Part shown: in pieces, positions 16,057 to 25,065 of the stretch
Position numbering within the stretch: position 1 is the stretch's first letter
Layout: every line of letters begins with the position of its first letter
NCBI GenBank assembly: GCA_937136425.1
Contig: CAKZON010000098.1
Span: 1-38,489 of the forward strand
Length of the DNA: 38,489 bases
Origin: an uncultured Crocinitomix sp.
Lineage (GTDB): Bacteria; Bacteroidota; Bacteroidia; Flavobacteriales_D; Crocinitomicaceae
Direction: 5' to 3'
Notes under the pieces: model-generated
What the model saw: only the letters and a program-made list of their open reading frames with translations
Database searches by the model: none
Told to the model about the DNA's origin: nothing
Position numbers and translations under genes: made by a program

Positions 16057-16145
16057 AGGTTGAAAATAAGCATTTTTAAGGATTGTGAAGCGAATTGTCA
16101 ATTGACAAGGTATTTTATTGCTTCAATTTCTTGACTATTCAAGTG

Positions 16146-16979
16146 CTATAGACGTAAAAATCCTGTCATTGAATAATTAATAATGTAGGTGTATTCTTTG
16201 CGGATTGGATATAGGTCGAAATTATCTGCAAAGTCTTTATGAGCATAAATTCTAATTTTATATGCACCCGTATTATAATCAGATCCAACATTGTCTACTT
16301 CAAAATCATTTGTTTTGTACTTTTTAGAAATTTCTTTTTGAATTTCTTGCAAAGCAATTTTTGAATCTCGAATGTCTTCATTTATATAAGTAACTTCAAA
16401 ATAACCTATGTATTTTTCCCAAACATACCCGCCATCATCCAAAACAAAAACGTTTGAATCTGCTCGCATTCCTTCTAAATATTCAACAGCTTGATCTTGT
16501 CCATAAAATACAACTCTAACATATTCTATTGAATCCGTTTTGCCATATAGGTCTTCAATACATTCCCTTTCGATACGATAAGACCTCCTTTTTGAAGTCA
16601 AACTCTTACAACCAATATTAAGGTTAAAGGTTTCCACTATAGAGTCACCTTTAGTTAAATATAGATTATAATCATAACCACATTCATAAGGATCACTCAA
16701 TTTAAAATCCCATGAGGCTTGGATTCGATTAAGCAAAGCGGTATCTCTAATTGAAAATTGACCAATACTATCAGCCAAAGAACTACGATTAAAATCAGAC
16801 CAGTAAACACCAAATAATTCAAATTCACCTGAGTTAAAATCATAGTCTTCAAATACCTGAGCAGAATCAAGGATTTGAGGGTACAACGTTTCCTTATGTT
16901 CTGATGAAAACCTGAAACAACTGGACATTACAAGCATCAAAAGCCCAACAAAAATTATATAGATCTTAGAGTTTAACAT
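16146..16979 (-). CDS. Lipoprotein of unknown function
   Basis: 277 residues. Signal and lipobox MLVMSSC at residues about 15-21, so an acylated envelope protein. The mature part has many Tyr and Asp and a Cys pair (CGYDYNLYLTKGD and NIGCKSL) that could form a disulfide. No family recognised. It is separated from the next lipoprotein gene by about 90 bases, so it may be its own unit. The region 12667-16979 therefore encodes three lipoproteins, a barrel-like protein and two acetyltransferases. Confidence 0.6.
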   Translation of the reverse strand: MLNSKIYIIFVGLLMLVMSSCFRFSSEHKETLYPQILDSAQVFEDYDFNSGEFELFGVYWSDFNRSSLADSIGQFSIRDTALLNRIQASWDFKLSDPYECGYDYNLYLTKGDSIVETFNLNIGCKSLTSKRRSYRIERECIEDLYGKTDSIEYVRVVFYGQDQAVEYLEGMRADSNVFVLDDGGYVWEKYIGYFEVTYINEDIRDSKIALQEIQKEISKKYKTNDFEVDNVGSDYNTGAYKIRIYAHKDFADNFDLYPIRKEYTYIINYSMTGFLRL

Positions 16980-17001
16980 TAGAATTTGAAGATACTATAA
17001 A

Positions 17002-17505
17002 TCATTTATTTCGTTCATGCAATCGCAAACCTTTTTCTAGTAATCGCATCATTTCTATGATTCTTTTCGCTCTAGTTTCTTCTTGTTTGGCTCCATAAAT
17101 CCAATCCTGATAAGCTTTACGCTCTCCTTCTGTCAAATGATTAAATGTTTCCAATAAAGTTGCAGATTCATATTCAAAACAAGTTAACAGTTCCGCTTTA
17201 ATTTCAAACGAGGTCCAATCTGCATATAAAATTAAACTCACTGTATCTCCTGCCTCTTTTAAAATCTTTTTTCGAATTGCTTTTTTTACAGGCAAGAACA
17301 ACCTACCATTGCCCATAGGCATTAGTTTATATTGCTTTAGCTCATAATCATCAATACTACCTTTGACGGTTACCCAACCAAAAGGCTTTGTTTTGTCTTG
17401 AATTATTTCAGGAATTGCAGCATAAGTCCATCCACCTTTGCCTGGGAATTTTTCTAACAGATAATTTCCGTTCAACAATGGAACCTCCGCATTATCTATT
17501 GCCAT
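17002..17505 (-). CDS. DUF1905/YdeI (OmpD-associated)-like protein
   Basis: 167 residues from ATG 17505. A TTG two codons upstream is less likely. Residues about 15-95 match the DUF1905 fold: GGWTYAAIPEIIQDK, PFGWVTVKGSIDDYE, MPMGNGRLFLPVKKAIRKK, GDTVSLILYADW. Residues about 115-165 match the YdeI/OmpD-associated helical tail (FNHLTEGERKAYQDWI, AKRIIEMMRLL). These proteins have been linked to bacteriocin or antimicrobial tolerance in enterobacteria, but the biochemical role is unknown. Cytoplasmic, no signal peptide. Confidence 0.8.
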   Translation of the reverse strand: MAIDNAEVPLLNGNYLLEKFPGKGGWTYAAIPEIIQDKTKPFGWVTVKGSIDDYELKQYKLMPMGNGRLFLPVKKAIRKKILKEAGDTVSLILYADWTSFEIKAELLTCFEYESATLLETFNHLTEGERKAYQDWIYGAKQEETRAKRIIEMMRLLEKGLRLHERNK

Positions 17506-17569
17506 ATGCAAATTAGTAAACGAGATAAATTAACTGGAAATAGTTTGGTGCTTAGATTCAACCAACCTG

Positions 17570-18358
17570 CTATAAGTCTGCAGCATTCGCAATAAGCTCA
17601 GCCACATCTAACACTTCAACCTCTGCTTCTTTATTAAAGTTTTTAACGCCGTCTGTCATCATAGTATTGCAAAACGGGCAACCTGTAGCAATTACATTCG
17701 GATTTCCTTCTAAAGCCTCCTCTGTACGTTCTACATTAATTTCTTTATTTCCTTTTTCGGCTTCTTTAAACATTTGCGCTCCTCCTGCTCCACAGCATAA
17801 ACCTTTTGCTTTGCAACGTTTCATCTCAACAAGTTCAGCATCCAACTTACGCAAAAGTTCACGCGGCGCCTCATAAACATCATTCGCACGTCCTAAATAA
17901 CAAGGATCATGGAACGTTATTTTCTTTCCTTTAAATGCTCCACCTTCAACCGAGAGTTTTCCTGAAGCAAATAAATCTTGAATGAGTTGTGTATGATGAA
18001 TCACCTCATAGTTACCTCCAAGGCCTGGATATTCATTTTTAAGCGTATTAAAACAATGTGGACATCCAGTAACAATCTTCTTTACCTCATAACCATCAAG
18101 CACTTGAATATTCATCATAGCTTGCATTTGAAATAAAAATTCATTTCCTGCACGTTTTGCAGGATCACCTGTGCAAGACTCCTCGGCACCAAGAACAGCA
18201 AACTTAACTTCGCATTTATTCAAAATTTTAACAATTGCCTTTGTTATTTTCTTTGCTCTGTCATCAAAACTACCGGAACAACCTACCCAAAAAAGCACAT
18301 CTGGTTTTTCACCTGAGGCCATCATCTCTGCCATTGTTGGAACTTTCAATTCGCTCAT
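17570..18358 (-). CDS. CCG-domain Fe-S protein, HdrB/LutA-like
   Basis: 262 residues. Two cysteine-rich CCG-type modules. In the first, Cys27 (VGCSGS), Cys62 (SCTGDPAKRAGNE) and TGCPHC (Cys99/102) replace a classic CCG. In the second, DPCYLGR (Cys153), CKAKGLCCG (Cys182, Cys188, Cys189) and TGCPFC (Cys227/230) are complete and should bind a [4Fe-4S] cluster as in HdrB. Such proteins pair with a membrane Fe-S subunit to oxidise or reduce a thiol or a 2-hydroxyacid-type substrate. The partner is most likely the membrane protein encoded at 18803-20125, with one HAD gene between. The electron donor and acceptor are unknown. Confidence 0.85.
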   Translation of the reverse strand: MSELKVPTMAEMMASGEKPDVLFWVGCSGSFDDRAKKITKAIVKILNKCEVKFAVLGAEESCTGDPAKRAGNEFLFQMQAMMNIQVLDGYEVKKIVTGCPHCFNTLKNEYPGLGGNYEVIHHTQLIQDLFASGKLSVEGGAFKGKKITFHDPCYLGRANDVYEAPRELLRKLDAELVEMKRCKAKGLCCGAGGAQMFKEAEKGNKEINVERTEEALEGNPNVIATGCPFCNTMMTDGVKNFNKEAEVEVLDVAELIANAADL

Positions 18359-18393
18359 TCTTTTATTTTTATAATCCCGACCTACGCCGAGGG

Positions 18394-18813
18394 TTATTTT
18401 TTAAATACTTCTATTGTTGTTTTCTCTTCAACCAAATCAGTAAACTTACCCTTATACTGTGTTGCTCTCACTACGTGGTTATCTACCCAGTGATAATTTC
18501 CGCCTCTTGGTTTACCCATCACCATCCCTTGATATTTAAACCCATGTTTATTTAACCATTGCTCAGTTACTTCGCGGTGCTCTTCTAACCTTGAGGTAAA
18601 AAAGGTAATGATGTGACCTTGATCATACCATTTGTTCAAAATTTCAAGGGCGTCTAGATATACTTTTGCAGTAGCCATTCGCTCAGGCTCTTCATTTGGA
18701 ATGTCGTCACAAATTGTACCGTCAATATCTATCAGGTAATTTTTAACGCCTTCAGGTAGAATTGGAGATATCTTTTCTCCATCTACAATCTTATCTTGCA
18801 AATTATGCTTCAT
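18394..18813 (-). CDS. Small HAD-superfamily phosphatase-like protein
   Basis: 139 residues. HAD motif I LIDIDGTICDD (residues about 27-37: nucleophile Asp and general-acid Asp both present), motif II Thr/Ser in IITFFTSRLEEHREV, and the motif III/IV region GKPRGGNYHWVDNHVVRAT. Its small size fits a capless C0-type HAD acting on a large or protein-bound phosphoester, and some relatives are labelled phosphoheptose isomerase without good reason. It overlaps the upstream membrane Fe-S gene by 11 bases, so it is co-transcribed with both redox genes; the link to their function is not known. Confidence 0.75.
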   Translation of the reverse strand: MKHNLQDKIVDGEKISPILPEGVKNYLIDIDGTICDDIPNEEPERMATAKVYLDALEILNKWYDQGHIITFFTSRLEEHREVTEQWLNKHGFKYQGMVMGKPRGGNYHWVDNHVVRATQYKGKFTDLVEEKTTIEVFKK

Positions 18814-20125
18814 CTTTCCAATTTAATCGATCGGAAGGAGAAAATTGCCAAGGCGCCTGATTATTTTCAATATTTGTGTTCATTGTAGCTAGTTCTGATG
18901 GCATTTTAGATTCTTCCATCACCAAATAGCGTCTTAGATCCATTATAATTTCTAACGGGTCAATATTTACAGGGCAAGCTTGTACACATGCATTACAACT
19001 TGTACATGCCCAAATTTCTTCATCTGTAATATAGTCTCCTAATAAAGATTTTCCGTCTTCCCACTTCTCACCTTCTTTGCGTATTCCATTTCCAACCTCT
19101 TCTGCTCTATCTCGCACATCCATCATGATTTTACGAGGCGAAAGTTTTTTACCAGTAATATTCGCGGGACATTCTGAAGTACATCTTCCGCATTCCGTAC
19201 AAGTATATGCATTCAAAATATTTACCCAAGTTAAATCTTTTACATCCTTCGCTCCAAACTTTTGGGGCACTGCATTTGGGTCAACTTCTGGCACTGCATA
19301 AGGATCAGCATTAGGATCAAGCATCAACTTAACCTCGTTTGTAACGCTCTCCATATTTGTAAACTGCCCCTTAGGTTTCAATTTTGTGTAGAAGGTATTT
19401 GGGAAAGCAAAGAAAATATGCAGATGCTTTGAGTATGGTAAGTAGCAAATAAATGCAAATACAGTTAAAATGTGTCCCCACCATCCAATACCTTCCAATA
19501 AATGTAAAGTATCTAAACTCATTCCTTCAAAAACAGCTGGTCCAATCCATGAGCTTAATACAAAACCATAAGAAGCATGCCCTTCAGCTAAGTGAATTGC
19601 TTCATCTGCTCCATTCATTGTGAAAATGAACATCACCAATAAAAATTCTAAATAAAGAATAATATTACCATCCAATTTCGGCCAACCTGTCATTTCACTT
19701 TTATGGAAACGCGGAATTTTCAATAAATTTCTTCTAGATAAAAAGCCAAACGTTGCAATTAACGCTAAGAAAGATAGAATTTCAATTAAGCTAATGATAA
19801 AGGTATACAAACCTCCCAATGATGGTTGAAAGAATCGGTGAGTACCAAATGTGCCATCAATAATAATTTCGATTAGCTCTACTTGAGTAAACAAAAAGGC
19901 CACATAAATAAAAATATGCAAAACTGCTGCAACAGGTCTTGCAGTCATTTTTGATTGTCCTAAAGCAACTCGTGCCATTGTTTTCCAACGCTCTTTCTTG
20001 TTATCAGAACGATCTTCATCTCTTCCAAGACGAATGTTAGCAATGATTTTTTTTACGTTATATCCAAAAAAGACACTCGATCCGACTAATACGAGTACAA
20101 AAATGATTTGACTAATGATTTCCAT
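18803..20125 (-). CDS. Membrane-bound Fe-S oxidoreductase subunit (NarI-like plus 2[4Fe-4S])
   Basis: 440 residues. About five membrane segments in residues 1-250 (for example IISQIIFVLVLVGSSVFFG, VAAVLHIFIYVAFLF and ILTVFAFICYLPYSKHLHI), with several His that could bind heme b as in NarI or HdrE. The soluble C-terminal part has two ferredoxin-type clusters, CTECGRCTSECP (about 305-317) and CTSCNACVQACP (about 372-384). This is the HdrE-HdrC type fusion seen in many Bacteroidota, and it should pass electrons between the membrane quinone pool and the CCG protein encoded at 17570-18358. Follows the MCE gene by 31 bases. Confidence 0.85.
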   Translation of the reverse strand: MEIISQIIFVLVLVGSSVFFGYNVKKIIANIRLGRDEDRSDNKKERWKTMARVALGQSKMTARPVAAVLHIFIYVAFLFTQVELIEIIIDGTFGTHRFFQPSLGGLYTFIISLIEILSFLALIATFGFLSRRNLLKIPRFHKSEMTGWPKLDGNIILYLEFLLVMFIFTMNGADEAIHLAEGHASYGFVLSSWIGPAVFEGMSLDTLHLLEGIGWWGHILTVFAFICYLPYSKHLHIFFAFPNTFYTKLKPKGQFTNMESVTNEVKLMLDPNADPYAVPEVDPNAVPQKFGAKDVKDLTWVNILNAYTCTECGRCTSECPANITGKKLSPRKIMMDVRDRAEEVGNGIRKEGEKWEDGKSLLGDYITDEEIWACTSCNACVQACPVNIDPLEIIMDLRRYLVMEESKMPSELATMNTNIENNQAPWQFSPSDRLNWKDEA

Positions 20126-20156
20126 TCACAAATAAAATTAAGGGTTGAATGTATTT

Positions 20157-21188
20157 CTAAGGGTGCTCATCAAGAATTTCTTTCAATTCTTTTTCCTCGG
20201 CTGCGGTTAGTGCAACACCTTTTTTCTTTCTTCCAAGCAATGAAAAGTGTACAAAATTTTCAGGATTTGCTTGAAGTTCACTCAATAAATCTTGCAAGGC
20301 CTGGTTTGTTTCTATTAATTCTGTATGTAAACTATCCGTTTGAATTAGTTTACCTAATGTACCATCTCCAGTATTAATCTCAGCCAAAACATCATTTAAT
20401 CCAGCCAATGTATTTTTAGTTTCACTAATAACTCCTTTCAAATCTGAATTTGCAAGGGTATCAGAAATTGAAGCAATATTGTCTATAGTATGAGAAATTT
20501 CTTCTGATTTGCTAGCCAAGTTGTCCGTTACGTCACTTACATCTTTTAAGATTTTCGTCACCATATCAGTTTCTTGAGTAATTAAGATACTTAAGTTATC
20601 AGCCAGATCAGCAAAGGTTCCAATTGCATCACGAACTTCATATAAGCTTTCATCAATTGTATATGCAGCTGAAGTATCCCAGAATGCACCTACTGATACA
20701 ATAATTGCATCAACTGACCCGATTAACTCTTCTGTTTTTTTCTTTAATGGTAAAATTTGTTCGTTAATTTGATCCTCTAATGACTGCTCAATACTTCCAA
20801 TTAAAGTATCTCCTGATTCATAATAAGCCAAGACCGCATTTTGATTCAACTTCAAATCTAACGCCTTAGTTCCCAATATATCAGAACTAATCAACTCAAT
20901 CTTTGATCCAGTTGGAATTTGTAATTCTTTATTGTCAATTGTATAAGAAACTAAAATAGTATCAGGATAGCTTGGGTGTAATCCAACAGATTTAACCTGT
21001 CCAATTTTCAACCCATTTAGTTGCACTTCATTTGAAACTTGCAACCCTTGCGAATTACTGAATTTTGTGTAATAAATACGATCCTCGCCAAATAGTGAAC
21101 CGCCTTTTAAAAAGTTTACGCCCACAAAAAGAAGCAATAATCCTAGCACCACTAAAAGACCTACTTTAAATTCCTTTGATACTTTCAT
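20157..21188 (-). CDS. MCE/MlaD-family lipid-transport protein
   Basis: 343 residues. One N-terminal membrane anchor (VGLLVVLGLLLLFVGVNFL, residues about 9-27) followed by an MCE domain (about 38-115: YYTKFSNSQGLQVSNEVQLN, GLKIGQVKSVGL, ELISSDILGTKALDL). The rest is a long helical coiled region with repeated heptads (about 140-310). MCE proteins form hexameric rings or tunnels that move phospholipids between inner and outer membrane. No MlaE permease or MlaF ATPase gene lies beside it here, so these would have to be encoded elsewhere. Downstream of the amidase by 75 bases and upstream of the Fe-S genes. Confidence 0.88.
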   Translation of the reverse strand: MKVSKEFKVGLLVVLGLLLLFVGVNFLKGGSLFGEDRIYYTKFSNSQGLQVSNEVQLNGLKIGQVKSVGLHPSYPDTILVSYTIDNKELQIPTGSKIELISSDILGTKALDLKLNQNAVLAYYESGDTLIGSIEQSLEDQINEQILPLKKKTEELIGSVDAIIVSVGAFWDTSAAYTIDESLYEVRDAIGTFADLADNLSILITQETDMVTKILKDVSDVTDNLASKSEEISHTIDNIASISDTLANSDLKGVISETKNTLAGLNDVLAEINTGDGTLGKLIQTDSLHTELIETNQALQDLLSELQANPENFVHFSLLGRKKKGVALTAAEEKELKEILDEHP

Positions 21189-21263
21189 TTCAACTAATCT
21201 GTTTCTAATTATGGTTTAAACCCCAATTTAACTGCTAAAATAATGGAAAATTTTCGATTGAAA

Positions 21264-22385
21264 TTAATTTTCAGTCAATTTAATGGCTTTTTCAATGCTG
21301 ATTCTTTCTTTTCCCATAAAAGCTACTACAAAGGCATTTTCGAATCCTTTTTCACGCATTTCAAGTTTGAGAGTTTTTGCAGACTCAAGATCCTCAAACA
21401 AGCCCACAGTGTACTTATGCAAGTCATTGCTTTCATATGTCCATACTGACATTCCTAAGAAACGAGCATCAAATACACTAACATTTTCAGCCGTGGTGGC
21501 TATTTGTACACGATACATTACTTTAGAGGAATCAATCGCCGCAGGCTCCTCAGGATCAATACCATAATCAATTGGTTCGCTTTGATCTAGCAAGGTAGAT
21601 TGATCCGCTGATTCGTAATACACTTTATAATCTTCAAAAGCAGTAAAAATTGACCCGGCCATGGCTGTTTGACTTGCTGTATCCGTTAAAAACTCCTCTT
21701 CGCTTGGGTTTGTTAAAAAACCGGTCTCAATAAGTACGCTTGGCATTGTTGTTTTATATAATACTAGAAAACCAGCTTGACGCACTCCTCTATTTTCACG
21801 CCCTAAGTCCACAAACTGATCTTGCACTCTTGCAGCAAACTCTATACTATGATCTAAAAACACGCTTAATTGCAATTGACGTGCAATAATTGCATCAGCA
21901 GATAATTTTTCATAACGTGTTTCACTGTCTGCCTCAAATTCAATAGCTGAATTTTCACGCTCTGCAATTTTTCTTTGAGCATCTGTACGGTGCAAGCCTA
22001 AAACATATGTTTCTGCTCCAATTGCTTTTGCAGGTCCAGCATTAGCATGAATGCAAATAAATAAATCCGCTTTATTTCTATTTGCAATTGCTGCACGCTC
22101 ATCTAATTCAATAAAAACATCTGTTTTTCGTGTATAAACAACATTAATTTCAGGAAAAGCTTTTTCAATATATGCTCCTACTTTTAATCCTATTGCTAGT
22201 GTAACTTCCTTTTCATTTGAATGTGCGCCATGACACCCTGGATCTTGTCCACCATGCCCAGGATCAATTACTACCGTTTTAATGCCACGCATGGCATCTT
22301 CTGTCTGAGAAAACCCCAGAGAAGAAAAAAATACGCTTACACACAATATAAACGTTTTCGAAATGTTATATGCCTTAGAGCTCAT
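21264..22385 (-). CDS. N-acetylmuramoyl-L-alanine amidase (Amidase_3) with SPOR-like tail
   Basis: 373 residues. Signal peptide to about residue 27 (SLGFSQ). Residues about 34-250 are the Amidase_3 zinc fold: VVIDPGHGGQDPG with His44, the NEKEVTL glutamate (Glu58), CIHANAG with His113, and LIETGF with catalytic Glu220. It cleaves the amide bond between muramic acid and the stem peptide in the periplasm, acting in cell separation or recycling. Residues about 290-373 (YRVQIATTAENVSVFDARF to the end) look like a SPOR-type domain that binds denuded glycan at division sites. Divergent from lptD with a 64-base gap. Confidence 0.92.
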   Translation of the reverse strand: MSSKAYNISKTFILCVSVFFSSLGFSQTEDAMRGIKTVVIDPGHGGQDPGCHGAHSNEKEVTLAIGLKVGAYIEKAFPEINVVYTRKTDVFIELDERAAIANRNKADLFICIHANAGPAKAIGAETYVLGLHRTDAQRKIAERENSAIEFEADSETRYEKLSADAIIARQLQLSVFLDHSIEFAARVQDQFVDLGRENRGVRQAGFLVLYKTTMPSVLIETGFLTNPSEEEFLTDTASQTAMAGSIFTAFEDYKVYYESADQSTLLDQSEPIDYGIDPEEPAAIDSSKVMYRVQIATTAENVSVFDARFLGMSVWTYESNDLHKYTVGLFEDLESAKTLKLEMREKGFENAFVVAFMGKERISIEKAIKLTEN

Positions 22386-22449
22386 CTGACTTAAAAATTA
22401 TAGATTTGTCAATCTTTTCTAATCTATATATCAAAGTTAAGACCAAAAA

Positions 22450-25047
22450 TTGCGCATTGACAGAAACATATCGTTAGTTTTCAATTTATCATTGTTGATA
22501 ATAGGACTGTTTATAACTAATTCGGTCCATAGTCAAACAACCGTGCAATCAGGTTCTTATGAATCTGAAGGGTTAGATGCGCCTGTCTATTATAGCGCAA
22601 CCGACTCCATGGTAATGGACGTTATTAATGACGAAGTAATCTTATATGGTCAGGGTGTGGTTGAGTATACAGATACAAAATTAACTGCTGACAGAATCAT
22701 TATTGACATTGAAACAAATGAAGTAACCGCAACTTATTCATTAGATAGTTTAGGAAATCCTGTTGGGAAACCTGTTTTCACATCTGCAGGTGAAGAAGCT
22801 GCATGTGAGTATATGAAATATAATTTTGAAACGAAAAAAGGTTTTGTAAAAGAGGTTAGAATGCAGCAAGGAGAAGGTTATATACATATGGCTGAATCAA
22901 AAGTGCATCCTAATGAACAAATCCATTTTAAAAATGGGAAGTTTACTACATGTGACAAAGAAGAACCTCATTTTCATTTCAATTTAACAAAAGCCATTGT
23001 TGTTCCAGATAAAAGAATTGTAACTGGTCCTGTTTATATGGAAATATTGCGCGTACCTGTTCCTTTAGCGGCTCCTTTTGGTTTTTTCCCAAATTCTGAC
23101 ACAAAAAAACCTGGAATTATTTTACCAGATTTTCAAAGTAGTAATGATCGTTATGGACTAGGGCTTGACAATCTTGGATATTACATTCCTTTAGGAGATT
23201 TTTGGGAAACCTACTTTTACGGAAGCCTTTTTACAACTGGAAGTTGGGCAGCTGAAAACAGAACCAATTATTTAAGAAAATATAAATTTAGAGGTGATTT
23301 TGGAATACGCTACGAGCACTTAAAGGGCAAGTTCTACGACAACACTCCGGTAGTGAATCGATTTACCTTAATATGGAACCACAAGCAGGACGCAAAGGCT
23401 CACCCTTCTTTAAAGTTCAATGCCTCTATCAATTTCAAATCAAACAATACAGAAAAAACAACGTTAGAAGCAATTAACCCCAACTATTTTGACAATACAT
23501 TTAACTCAAGTGTAAATGTTACCAAAGCATGGCGAACCAATAACTTTAACGGAACAATGGGGATTAAAACTAAGCTATGGCAAAATTCGCAAAGTAAAAA
23601 CTATACAATCGACTTACCGTCTTACAATCTTTCAGTTAGTAGGTTTGACTTAGGTGTACTTAACAAATCCAAAATTCGCAGTAAATGGTATCAAAAAATT
23701 CCACCTAAAATTACCGTAACCTATTCATTAAATGCATTAAACACCATAACTGCACCAGACTCTATTTTCACGCTAGGAACCTTGGATCAAGTTGGAGCTT
23801 ATTCTAGAAATGGTGTTGAGCATAATGCCGTTGTTCAGTCTAACCTGAGATTTTTTGGAGGAAGAATTACTATTACACCTTTAATGCGTTACAGAGAGTA
23901 TTGGAATTTCCAAAGTGATGAATACACTTGGAATATAGTAGATGAAAAAGTAGATACAACAGCCCTAAAAGGTGTTAATTCTTCCAGAGACATCTCATTT
24001 TCTGGGGCCCTGGTTGGAAACTTTTATGGATATTATAAAATGAAAGGAAAAAAGGAAGTGAGATTCAGACATGTAGCCTCACCCAGCGCTAATTTTACTT
24101 TTAGACCAGAAATAGATTTGTACGAGCAGATTCAAGTAGATACAAATGGAAATTTGGGATACTACTCCCCTTTTAGCCAAAGTTTATATGCCGAAGGCGC
24201 TAGAGGATCTTCTGGAAGCATCAACTTTGGTATAACTAACACTTTTGAAATGAAAAAAAGAGTGAAAGGCGACACTATTAATGAATCTGTTAAAGCCTAT
24301 AAACTGGTTGACAACTTTTCTATTAAAGGTAGTTACGATTTTTTGAGAGATTCAATGAATTTGAGCAATTTTAACTTTGTATTTAATACCGCCCGCTTCC
24401 TAAAAGTGTTTGGCTTTCAATCCTCTGCAATACTCTCTCCTTATACGTGGGATGCAACTACTGGAGTAACGGAAAGTGACTACGCCTGGGAAGATGGCAA
24501 CGGCCTTGGAAGGTTTACTAAAGGAAGCATTAATATTAATGCCAACTTCACTAACAAAAAAGGGCGTGACAAGCAAAAAGAGCTTGACGAACTTACAAAG
24601 GATGACGCAGGTAAAAACGCAGCTGTTAACAATCCGCGTTTTCAAAACTACTCTATACCTTGGACATTAAACGTAGGTTATAATATTAATTACACGCAAA
24701 AAACCATCAATAATGATTTAGGAGCTAAGGTTGACTCTTTCAACTTAGTACACACTCTAAATGCGTATGGAATTGTAAGTTTAAATGATAAATGGAAAGT
24801 TGATTACAACGTTAATTATGACTTTATTTCCAATAAAATTCCGAGCTTACGCTTAGGACTGTGGCGTGACTTACACTGCTGGGAAACAAGCCTGCAATTT
24901 CAACAATTTGGACAATGGTTCAATCCAAACCCAGATCAATACTTTAAAGCAAACTGGAGTATATTATTTAAAATTGGCATCAAAGCTTCTATGTTCCAAG
25001 ATATCAAGTACGATCATACGTTCACCAACCCACTCCCCTTTGACTAG
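22450..25047 (+). CDS. lptD: LptD-like outer-membrane LPS assembly protein
   Basis: 865 residues, starting with TTG at 22450. An in-frame TAA lies only three codons upstream and a signal peptide (ISLVFNLSLLIIGLFITNSVHSQ) follows at once, so no other start is available. Residues about 40-210 form an OstA/LptA-like beta-jellyroll (VMDVINDEVILYGQGVVEYT, TKLTADRIIIDIETNEVTA); the remaining 600 residues are a large beta-barrel (VPLAAPFGFFPNSDTKKPGI marks the start of the LptD barrel). It would insert LPS into the outer leaflet, normally with LptE. A long low-identity C-terminal half is normal in Bacteroidota. Confidence 0.8.
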   Translation: MRIDRNISLVFNLSLLIIGLFITNSVHSQTTVQSGSYESEGLDAPVYYSATDSMVMDVINDEVILYGQGVVEYTDTKLTADRIIIDIETNEVTATYSLDSLGNPVGKPVFTSAGEEAACEYMKYNFETKKGFVKEVRMQQGEGYIHMAESKVHPNEQIHFKNGKFTTCDKEEPHFHFNLTKAIVVPDKRIVTGPVYMEILRVPVPLAAPFGFFPNSDTKKPGIILPDFQSSNDRYGLGLDNLGYYIPLGDFWETYFYGSLFTTGSWAAENRTNYLRKYKFRGDFGIRYEHLKGKFYDNTPVVNRFTLIWNHKQDAKAHPSLKFNASINFKSNNTEKTTLEAINPNYFDNTFNSSVNVTKAWRTNNFNGTMGIKTKLWQNSQSKNYTIDLPSYNLSVSRFDLGVLNKSKIRSKWYQKIPPKITVTYSLNALNTITAPDSIFTLGTLDQVGAYSRNGVEHNAVVQSNLRFFGGRITITPLMRYREYWNFQSDEYTWNIVDEKVDTTALKGVNSSRDISFSGALVGNFYGYYKMKGKKEVRFRHVASPSANFTFRPEIDLYEQIQVDTNGNLGYYSPFSQSLYAEGARGSSGSINFGITNTFEMKKRVKGDTINESVKAYKLVDNFSIKGSYDFLRDSMNLSNFNFVFNTARFLKVFGFQSSAILSPYTWDATTGVTESDYAWEDGNGLGRFTKGSININANFTNKKGRDKQKELDELTKDDAGKNAAVNNPRFQNYSIPWTLNVGYNINYTQKTINNDLGAKVDSFNLVHTLNAYGIVSLNDKWKVDYNVNYDFISNKIPSLRLGLWRDLHCWETSLQFQQFGQWFNPNPDQYFKANWSILFKIGIKASMFQDIKYDHTFTNPLPFD

Positions 25048-25065
25048 CTAATAAACTAGACTTGT

